Assembly: GCA_016874315.1 (NCBI GenBank)
Contig: VGTX01000032.1
Location: 1-9,119 of the forward strand
Direction: 5' to 3'
DNA from: Gammaproteobacteria bacterium
GTDB lineage: Bacteria > Pseudomonadota > Gammaproteobacteria > Berkiellales > Berkiellaceae
Length of the DNA stretch: 9,119 nucleotides
This document shows positions 1 through 5,856 of this stretch, in pieces (position 1 is the stretch's first letter; each line of letters opens with the position of its first letter). A program made the translations under genes and the position numbers. The notes under the pieces are model-generated. The model had not been told where the DNA came from and did not search any database. It saw nothing but the letters and a program-made list of their open reading frames with translations.

Positions 1-114
1 GGAGCGAGTTTAGAGGTGGTCAAGAGTTACATTCAGCATCAAAGAACACCGCCTTCTGCAAAACAAATTAATCAATCAATAAAAATATCGGCCAAAAGCC
101 GAGAGCTTGCTTGA
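1..114 (+). pseudogene. C-terminal end of an IS200/IS605-like transposase (TnpA), cut by the window edge
   Basis: The first frame is open from base 1 to a TGA at 112-114 and encodes 37 residues beginning GASLEVVKSYIQHQRTPPSA. The pattern 'GAxLEVVKxYIxxQ' resembles the C-terminal helix of IS200/IS605-family Y1 (HUH) transposases, which carry the catalytic tyrosine in this region as part of a KxYI-like motif. A hairpin directly at and after the stop codon fits the subterminal palindromes of that family. Only the tail is visible, so it cannot be said whether the element is intact upstream; it is called partial because it runs off the window. The family assignment is from memory of such tails and is moderate. 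An unrelated protein tail is the alternative. Confidence 0.55.
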
Positions 115-146
115 CCCGCCCCTGAAAGAAGCGGGGTTGCGCAAGC
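105..146 (+). repeat. Imperfect hairpin at the right end of the transposase gene
   Basis: An outer 6-bp stem (GCTTGC at 105-110 with GCAAGC at 141-146) and an inner 5-bp stem (CCCGC at 115-119 with GCGGG at 131-135) enclose an 11-base loop, separated by a small internal loop. The structure overlaps the transposase stop codon. It is seen directly. In IS200/IS605 elements such subterminal hairpins are recognised by the transposase at the ends. It could also act as a transcription stop, although only a short T stretch (ATTTTG) follows. Confidence 0.5.
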
Positions 147-216
147 ATTTTGCTCAATATCAATAGGATAGATGCTTTTTCTTAGCTGAATTCTGATAAG
201 ATACCGTCTTTTTTGA

Positions 217-417
217 TTAATACCAGGATCGATTGAGTATTTAGTAAATAATCATTGTAAATTTGCGCATTACAATGGTTCAAAACATATAAGTTTTATG
301 GACCATGGTCTTGTGTATAGCGATTCATCTAATCAGACTAATATTTATTTTAATGGTGCATATAAAGCATTAAGAGCATGTTATCAAGACGTGCGAAGAG
401 ATATATGGGGATTTTAA
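217..417 (+). other. Open stretch, possible remnant of an unrecognised gene
   Basis: After a TGA at 214-216 the frame stays open for 66 codons to a TAA at 415-417. The only ATG is at 298-300, which would give 39 residues (MDHGLVYSDSSNQTNIYFNG onward, ending RDIWGF). There is no Shine-Dalgarno sequence before that ATG, and the open part upstream of it has no usable start. The translation has a protein-like composition (aromatic and charged residues mixed, no low complexity), so it may be the 3' end of a gene broken near the insertion sequence. I do not recognise it. Chance openness in AT-rich DNA is equally possible. The rest of 147-504 holds nothing else that I can support. Confidence 0.2.
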
Positions 418-504
418 TAAAAAATTATATTGAATAAATGGAAGATGAAGTCAACATATAGTGCGTATCGTAACCACACTTATAAAAGCTTTCTTTGAAT
501 AATC

Positions 505-592
505 TGGAGGAAGGTGAGGGATTCGAACCCTCGTTAGCTTGCGCTAAACTCACTTTCCAGGCGAGCCCCATCGGCCTCTCGGGCAACCTTCC
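505..592 (-). tRNA. tRNA-Ser (anticodon GGA)
   Basis: Read on the minus strand, an 88-base class II tRNA folds completely. The acceptor stem is GGAAGGT with ACCTTCC and the D stem is CCC/GGG. The anticodon stem CTCGC/GTGAG holds the loop CTGGAAA, so the anticodon is GGA and reads UCC and UCU. A long variable arm has stem TTAGC/GCTAA closed by GCAA, and the T arm is GAGGG-TTCGAAT-CCCTC. The CCA end is encoded (505-507). The discriminator base at position 73 is U, whereas G73 is usual in bacterial serine tRNAs. The gene points away from gltX and toward the insertion-sequence remnant; tRNA 3' ends are common integration sites, but no copy of its 3' end was seen elsewhere in the window. Confidence 0.96.
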
Positions 593-628
593 ATATGCTC
601 GATTTGTAATTCGAGTAAAGACTCTCGT

Positions 629-657
629 AATGTATCATATCAAATACTTCAGTGCAA
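629..657 (-). promoter_or_regulatory. Candidate sigma-70 promoter of the tRNA-Ser gene
   Basis: On the minus strand TTGCAC (652-657) and TACATT (629-634) stand 17 bases apart, each matching four of six consensus bases. The expected start site is about 30 bases before the mature tRNA 5' end, leaving a short leader for RNase P to remove. Prediction only. Confidence 0.4.
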
Positions 658-727
658 CTCCCTCATCTCTATAGAATAGAAATTATTGCGCGATTTTTCA
701 GAAATGTATCTATTTGTGCTCTGGTGC

Positions 728-756
728 TGGACTATTCCTTGAAAAGCTTCGATAAT
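728..756 (+). promoter_or_regulatory. Candidate sigma-70 promoter of the gltX-cysS pair
   Basis: TGGACT (728-733, four of six) and GATAAT (751-756, five of six) are separated by 17 bases. Transcription would start near 763, giving a leader of about 35 bases before the gltX ATG at 798. No operator or attenuator structure is evident in that leader. Confidence 0.45.
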
Positions 757-797
757 GCACAGATATTACAGTGCGTTATCGATATAAGAGGATTTTT

Positions 798-2186
798 ATG
801 ACTACGCCCATTGAACGCGTTATTACACGCTTTGCCCCCAGCCCTACAGGGATAATGACTATTGGGAATTATCGCACAGCCTTATGGGCTTATCTTTTTG
901 CAAAAAAACATCATGGCGAGATGCTGTTGCGTGTCGAGGATACCGACCGTGAGCGCTCAAAAGAAGAATATCTCGATCAGATTATTACTGACCTTGCTGC
1001 TATGGGGATCGAGTATGATTCTAGCAAGGTGCTCTATCAATCAAAACGCAATGAAATATATGCGCAATATTTCGATCAGCTCTGTGCAAGTGGACATGCA
1101 TATCGGTGCTATTGTTCTCCTGAAGAATTGGCGCTCGAGCGAAAAGTACAGCTTTCACAAAAAGTCCCTCCCAGATATTCTGGTAAATGCCGTCATCTCA
1201 GCGCCGAAGAATGTGCAAAAATCGAAAAAGAGAAAAATATTAAACCAGTATTGCGTTTTGCACTGTCAGACCAAAAAATTCAATTTACTGATATCGTTCT
1301 CGGAGAAAAGGTCTTTGAAGGAAAAGATATTGGTGATTTCGTTATTCGTAAACAAGATGGCGACCCAACATTTTTCTTCTGTAATGCGATTGATGACGCC
1401 CTCTCTGGGGTTACGCATGCTCTTCGTGGCGACGATCATTTAACAAATACACCTCGTCAATTGGCAATCCTCGATGCTCTTGGATTAAGACGTCCTCACT
1501 ATGGGCATTTGCCATTAATTCTCGGGTCCGATCATCAGCCGCTCTCAAAAAGAAATGGCTCACTCTCCATTAAAGAGTTGTTGCAAAGTGGCTTTGAAGT
1601 TTCTGCAATTAATAATTATTGCGCTCGCCTAGGTCATTATTGCCCAGATATGAATCCGAGCTCGCTTACTGAGCTTGCTCAGTCTTTTGAATTGACTCAA
1701 ATCTCTTCAAGCCCTGCACATTTCGATCGGGCACAGCTCATGGATTGGCAGCGTCGTATCTATCAAGAACATATTCAAAATAATCCTCATGTTGCTCTTG
1801 GTCGATGTGTTCATCATAGCCTTGTATCGCATCCTGAAAAGTTTATTCAATTAGTTTGGCCTCATGTAGCACTACCTGCAGATTTGGATAATTGGATTAC
1901 TCGATTACATGACTCAGGGTGCGTCTTTACAGAAACATGTGATTGGGCCGCGCACGGCTGGACAAAAGATACCTTACAAATCGCGCTGAGTTCAGTTGGA
2001 CAACCTTGGTCTCAATGGCGCACAGCGCTTGAGTCTCTCGGCTGTAAGGGTAAATCTTTGTTTTGGCCAACACGCTATCTGATTAGTGGAATGCACGATG
2101 GTCCAAAAATCGAAGAGCTTTATAATTATGTAGCTCCAGAGTTATTGCGTCATCGTATACAGGGGGTCATCAATGGCCTTGCTTGA
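798..2186 (+). CDS. gltX: Glutamate--tRNA ligase (GluRS)
   Basis: This cytoplasmic class I synthetase charges tRNA-Glu with glutamate using ATP. The 462 residues match the usual bacterial length. Visible landmarks are RFAPSPTG (11-18), RVEDTDRERS (45-54), a zinc site C104-x-C106-x24-C131-x-H133 with the same spacing as in E. coli GluRS, ALRGDDHLTNTPRQ (208-221), the KMSKS-equivalent PLSKR (248-252), and an anticodon-binding C-terminal half with a GKSLFWPTR motif near 418. The HIGH-equivalent is TIGN (21-24), lacking the usual first histidine. The ATG at 798 is chosen because AAGAGGA at 786-792 is a good ribosome site; an upstream GTG at 771 lacks one and adds nine residues absent from the family. 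It overlaps cysS by 14 bases. Some proteobacteria carry a second GluRS paralogue, so this copy may be either the only one or GltX2-like. Confidence 0.95.
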   Translation: MTTPIERVITRFAPSPTGIMTIGNYRTALWAYLFAKKHHGEMLLRVEDTDRERSKEEYLDQIITDLAAMGIEYDSSKVLYQSKRNEIYAQYFDQLCASGHAYRCYCSPEELALERKVQLSQKVPPRYSGKCRHLSAEECAKIEKEKNIKPVLRFALSDQKIQFTDIVLGEKVFEGKDIGDFVIRKQDGDPTFFFCNAIDDALSGVTHALRGDDHLTNTPRQLAILDALGLRRPHYGHLPLILGSDHQPLSKRNGSLSIKELLQSGFEVSAINNYCARLGHYCPDMNPSSLTELAQSFELTQISSSPAHFDRAQLMDWQRRIYQEHIQNNPHVALGRCVHHSLVSHPEKFIQLVWPHVALPADLDNWITRLHDSGCVFTETCDWAAHGWTKDTLQIALSSVGQPWSQWRTALESLGCKGKSLFWPTRYLISGMHDGPKIEELYNYVAPELLRHRIQGVINGLA

Positions 2187-3546
2187 TATCTATGATTCAT
2201 ACTCAAAGCAGATAAAAAGCTTTAATGAAGGGGTGGAGCCTGGAAGCGTTAAGCTGTATGTGTGTGGAGTGACAGTATACGACCATTGCCATGTTGGGCA
2301 TGGTCGTGTGTTTATTGTCACCGATTTGATGCAGCGATTCTTTAAGTCCAAAGGATTAGAGTGTTTCTTTATTCGAAATATCACCGATATTGACGATAAA
2401 ATTATCAATAAAGCAAAGGCAGAAAATCGTCCATGGCATGCCCTTGCTGAAGAATATACTTTGTCTATGCAAGAACTGTGTCGTGATTTGTGTTGCTTGC
2501 CTGTCCAGGCCGAGCCGAAAGCCACACAAAGCATTCCTCAAATGATTGCTATGATTGAGCGATTAATTGAGAAAAAATCCGCTTATGTCATCGACAGCGA
2601 GGTTTTCTTTTCAGTCGATTCATTTGCAAGATATGGATGCTTGTCTGGACAAGATTTAGATGCATTACAAGCCGGACATCGTGTAGATGTTGATGCGCAT
2701 AAGCGAAATCCAGGGGACTTTACTCTGTGGAAGCCATCGAAGTCTGATGAGCCTGGTTGGGATTCTCCTTGGGGGTTTGGGCGTCCAGGGTGGCATATAG
2801 AGTGCTCTGCTATGGTCACAGATTACTGCCATTCATCTCTCGATTTTCATTTAGGTGGAATGGATTTGAAATTCCCTCATCATGAAAACGAAATTGCACA
2901 ATCTGAAGCATGCCATGACCATCCATTAGCAAATTGCTGGGTGCATATTGGATTTGTCACCGTAGATGGTGAAAAAATGTCTAAATCTCTTTACAATTTT
3001 AAATATTTGAAAGGGACTCTAGAAGCTATTGGCCCTGCTGCATTACGGTATTTCTATCTCTCTACACATTATCGCCAACCATTAGCGTTTACAGAGGAAA
3101 AAATACAGGATGCAAAAAATTCCGTACAATCTTTGATGAAGCAACTCCATACTGCGCGCTCGCAAGACGTTGGACTTTTTACAGAAAGTGATTTTGAAAC
3201 CATTCGTCAATCACTAGAGCAGGCCCTTTCTCAGGATTTGAATACTCCTGAAGCCCTAGTGGTTTTGCATAAAGCCGTTCATCAGATCAAGGGAGCTCAT
3301 TTTGTCGAGAAATTGATTGGTTTGGTAGATGCTTTATTAGGTTTAAATTTAACATTTGTTGATGATAACCCATGGGTGCCATTGCAAAGTATGCCAATAG
3401 AAATTGCAGAGATGGCGCAAAGACGACTGACTGCTCGAGGGCTTAAAGACTATTATGCCGCTGACCAAATTCGAAAAGATTTATTGGAATTAGGTTATGA
3501 GTTGCAAGATAGTCCTCAAGGTACGCTTATTCGTTTTTATCGATAA
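2173..3546 (+). CDS. cysS: Cysteine--tRNA ligase (CysRS)
   Basis: This class I synthetase attaches cysteine to tRNA-Cys in the cytoplasm. The 457-residue product has every key element: HVGH (40-43) as the HIGH motif, KMSKS exactly (268-272), and the zinc ligands C31, C211, H236 and E240, corresponding to C28, C209, H234 and E238 of the E. coli enzyme. Other family stretches are RNITDIDDKIINKA, GWHIECSAM and FPHHENEIAQSEA. The C-terminal helical and anticodon-binding part runs to residue 457, the normal length. The start is set by AGGGGGT (2161-2167), six bases before the ATG and inside the gltX coding end. The 14-base overlap with gltX implies co-transcription and probable translational coupling. 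Its 3' end overlaps the convergent rsmI by 20 bases, so no separate terminator region exists. Confidence 0.97.
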   Translation: MALLDIYDSYSKQIKSFNEGVEPGSVKLYVCGVTVYDHCHVGHGRVFIVTDLMQRFFKSKGLECFFIRNITDIDDKIINKAKAENRPWHALAEEYTLSMQELCRDLCCLPVQAEPKATQSIPQMIAMIERLIEKKSAYVIDSEVFFSVDSFARYGCLSGQDLDALQAGHRVDVDAHKRNPGDFTLWKPSKSDEPGWDSPWGFGRPGWHIECSAMVTDYCHSSLDFHLGGMDLKFPHHENEIAQSEACHDHPLANCWVHIGFVTVDGEKMSKSLYNFKYLKGTLEAIGPAALRYFYLSTHYRQPLAFTEEKIQDAKNSVQSLMKQLHTARSQDVGLFTESDFETIRQSLEQALSQDLNTPEALVVLHKAVHQIKGAHFVEKLIGLVDALLGLNLTFVDDNPWVPLQSMPIEIAEMAQRRLTARGLKDYYAADQIRKDLLELGYELQDSPQGTLIRFYR

Positions 3547-4378
3547 TTTCCTGATAGACATCAGAAACTTTTAAGTCAAAGCATTCGGCAATCATTTTTG
3601 CCGTTTGCTTTGTGCCTACTTGTGCAACCATAATTTTTGCAATTTTTTGCCATTGATACTCTTTGTGGTCTTTTGTAACTGAAAAGCAAATAATAAATTC
3701 ACCTTTAATGCTGTCTTGATTGGCTAAAAGAGATTCATACACATTCTCGAGTGGGCCCTCCCATAGGCGCTCATGAAGCTTTGTTAGTTCTTTAGCAACA
3801 TGAATATGTACAGATTTTCCTTTATACTGCATGATTGCAGATGCTAAAAGCTCTAAAATTCTCTTCGGACTTTCAAGCCCAATAAAGACTCCTCCAGTCT
3901 GTAACCAAGACGCAAACAGCTCTTGACGTTGACCATCTTTTCTTGGAAAGAACCCAATAAAGCTCCACTCAGCATAGTACTGGCTTAAAACACTTAGCAA
4001 TGCTGTAATACTGGATGGACCTGGCACGCAAACAACTGGATAACCTCGTCCTCGAATGAGTCCCACGCAGAGAGGGCCCGGATCGGAAACGCCTGGCGTT
4101 CCCGCATCTGTTACATACGCAATCGATGCACCTGAGTCGAGAAGTTGACTAATGTATGGTACAATTTGTTCCTGGCGGTACTCATTCCCACATATTAATT
4201 TTTGGTCTTTCCAGATATTTTGACGAAAGAGTAGCTGTTTTGTTTGCCGAGTATCTTCACAAACGATAAACTTAACGGAATCCAATATCGAACAAGCGCG
4301 AATCGATAAATCATCAGAATTCCCAATTGGTGTTGCGATTACATATAGACAAGCGGATGGTTGCGATGAAATGGTCAT
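3527..4378 (-). CDS. rsmI: 16S rRNA (cytidine(1402)-2'-O)-methyltransferase
   Basis: RsmI uses S-adenosylmethionine to methylate the 2'-OH of C1402 in the decoding centre of 16S rRNA, alongside the N4 methylation by RsmH. The 283-residue protein shows the tetrapyrrole-methylase-like fold signatures: LYVIATPIGNSDDLS (11-25), CEDTRQT (40-46), DAGTPGVSDPG (91-101), VPGPSSITALLS (118-129), FIGFFPRK (140-147), LESPKRI (168-174) and KELTKLHERLWEG (196-208). A small C-terminal domain (about 245-280, GTKQTAKMIAE) is typical of the family. The ATG at 4378 is preceded by AGGA nine bases upstream. Its 5' end overlaps the divergent lpoA and its 3' end overlaps cysS. The divergent pairing with lpoA matches yraL/yraM in E. 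coli. Confidence 0.96.
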   Translation of the reverse strand: MTISSQPSACLYVIATPIGNSDDLSIRACSILDSVKFIVCEDTRQTKQLLFRQNIWKDQKLICGNEYRQEQIVPYISQLLDSGASIAYVTDAGTPGVSDPGPLCVGLIRGRGYPVVCVPGPSSITALLSVLSQYYAEWSFIGFFPRKDGQRQELFASWLQTGGVFIGLESPKRILELLASAIMQYKGKSVHIHVAKELTKLHERLWEGPLENVYESLLANQDSIKGEFIICFSVTKDHKEYQWQKIAKIMVAQVGTKQTAKMIAECFDLKVSDVYQEIIDKNE

Positions 4379-5856
4379 ATAAAATAATCCTATGTGCGTT
4401 ACTGGCGGGATGTGCTAGTTCTAATTATCTAGATAAAGAGCCGGAACATCAAGATACTTACGATAAAGTTGCATTACAACATGTCGTTCAACGTGATATG
4501 TTGCGTGACGTATTGATTAATAACGTGCAAGATGATTGCATGAGCTGGATGCGTTGTCAGCAAGATTTGGAAAAAGTTTATTGGCTTTTTCAAAATGACC
4601 AGCTTATTCATGCAGGGCTTGGTGCAGACCGATTGCTTGAAGAATCATGCTGTTCCCTTGTTTGGCCTCAAGCGGCCCTTCTGAAAAGTCTTTTATATGA
4701 AAAGAAAAGACATTGGAACCATGCATTATTAGACCTTTATCCAATATTAAAAAATCCTGCAACAGATGTACATGCCTTTAGAAACGCGATGGCCCTTTCT
4801 TCAAGAATTCGGCAGTCTCGTGTTTCATCAATTCGCGACCTATCTCCTGAGGAAGAATCAAAAATTGAAGAGGAACGCGTTCTGTGGGAGTTGTTTCAAA
4901 AGCCATTAACTGCAGAAGCACTTACTGCCTTAGAAAGATTTCCTCAATTTTCCATTAAAAAAACTGCTCAGCCGATTAAAAAGCCGACACACATTTTGTT
5001 TATGTATGACACACTTCCATCAAAAGCATTTTTTCAAAATTTCTTGAAATCTTTTGATGAACAAACTCAATGCCAGTCCTGTGATATTCTTCCAGCTCAC
5101 GTCGATAGAGAGGCATTGCGCGCCTCGTATCTGAAAGGAGAAACGGGAATTATTGCATATGATTTACATGATGCCATTGATGAAGAGTGTTTGCGGCATT
5201 CTGTATTTTCACTAACCGTGGGAAGTGCTTTTGCACCACATAGAAAGTCGGACTATCAAGTATATTTTCCTGACCAAATGTTATTACATGCTTTTGATGA
5301 ATCTGATGCAATTGTTAAACCGCAATTAATATTAACTCAAGATTTTCTAGAGCAAATTCCAGTTGCACTTAATCGAATACCCGTTGTCGAAATTAATGCG
5401 CAAAACTACAAATACATCTTAAATCTGTTACTTGGTCTGCCAAACAGAAAGGCTTTATTTGAAGAAGCTCTTTCTTCTAAAATTCACTATGTTGCTAAAC
5501 CAAGTATTATGCCTACACAGATACTGTGTTTGATGGATGCAGAGTTATTTCGTAAGGTCTACAATTATTTCTCAACACTCTCATCTCAAAACACATTCTT
5601 TCTTGTAGATTCCGAGATGCTAGAACATGATTCAAATCTTGCATCTGATTTATCACATGTTTTGTATTGGAATCATCCCAGAGAAATTTTACCAACTTCC
5701 CGTGATGATTCGGATTTGGGATATGATTTAATTCCTCTTATGCTACAGAACCCTTGGTTTGAGCATGTCTCTGAGTACACATACCTCGGAGCAGTGGGCG
5801 CCTACTCTCTCAATAATCAAACATTGGTATGCTCAAGAGAGTGGGCTAAGAGTTAA
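4366..5856 (+). CDS. lpoA: LpoA-like outer-membrane lipoprotein, activator of penicillin-binding protein 1a
   Basis: LpoA is an outer-membrane lipoprotein that reaches through the peptidoglycan to stimulate PBP1a. From the ATG at 4366 the product has 496 residues: a lipoprotein signal (MKWSYKIILCALLAG) with Cys16 in the lipobox and Ala at +2, which fits outer-membrane sorting. An alpha-helical, TPR-like N-terminal half follows (about 40-200, rich in Leu/Trp repeats), then an alpha/beta half resembling periplasmic-binding folds from about residue 205 (THILFMYDTLPSKAFFQNF). The tail LGAVGAYSLNNQTLVCSREW fits the LpoA ending pattern G-x-x-G-x-L...R...WA. Position divergent from rsmI supports this. 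It is shorter than E. coli LpoA (678) and strongly diverged. ATG 4357 or TTG 4327 are other starts, but 4366 gives the best signal peptide. No yraN or diaA follows; a convergent gene does. Confidence 0.8.
   Translation: MKWSYKIILCALLAGCASSNYLDKEPEHQDTYDKVALQHVVQRDMLRDVLINNVQDDCMSWMRCQQDLEKVYWLFQNDQLIHAGLGADRLLEESCCSLVWPQAALLKSLLYEKKRHWNHALLDLYPILKNPATDVHAFRNAMALSSRIRQSRVSSIRDLSPEEESKIEEERVLWELFQKPLTAEALTALERFPQFSIKKTAQPIKKPTHILFMYDTLPSKAFFQNFLKSFDEQTQCQSCDILPAHVDREALRASYLKGETGIIAYDLHDAIDEECLRHSVFSLTVGSAFAPHRKSDYQVYFPDQMLLHAFDESDAIVKPQLILTQDFLEQIPVALNRIPVVEINAQNYKYILNLLLGLPNRKALFEEALSSKIHYVAKPSIMPTQILCLMDAELFRKVYNYFSTLSSQNTFFLVDSEMLEHDSNLASDLSHVLYWNHPREILPTSRDDSDLGYDLIPLMLQNPWFEHVSEYTYLGAVGAYSLNNQTLVCSREWAKS
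4424..4452 (-). promoter_or_regulatory. Candidate rsmI promoter inside the 5' part of lpoA
   Basis: On the minus strand TTGATG (4447-4452, four of six) and GATAAT (4424-4429, five of six) are 17 bases apart. Transcription would begin near 4417 and give rsmI a leader of about 39 bases. The site sits within the codons just after the lpoA signal peptide, as it must, since the divergent genes share no intergenic space. The -10 is part of a 12-base palindrome (TTATCTAGATAA, 4425-4436). Prediction only. Confidence 0.4.

Noticed and set aside
505..592. tRNA-Ser as an attachment site of an integrated island in this window
   Set aside because: No second copy of the tRNA 3' end and no integrase gene were seen; only an IS-like fragment is nearby.
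771..797. GTG at 771 as the gltX start
   Set aside because: It would add nine residues not found in the family and lacks a ribosome site, while AAGAGGA stands six bases before the ATG at 798.
862..1443. 193-codon open frame overlapping gltX
   Set aside because: It lies wholly within the certain gltX gene in another frame, and its translation is basic and repetitive in composition with no motifs.
798..2186. gltX as a pseudogene because the HIGH histidine is missing
   Set aside because: The frame is intact and full length, with zinc ligands, PLSKR and other motifs kept; TIGN is used by the related TrpRS.
2190..2819. Minus-strand open frames opposite cysS
   Set aside because: They are antisense to a certain synthetase gene and encode no recognisable protein.
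4327..4365. TTG at 4327 as the lpoA start
   Set aside because: It would put charged residues and an extra stretch before the signal peptide; ATG 4366 gives a standard lipoprotein signal.
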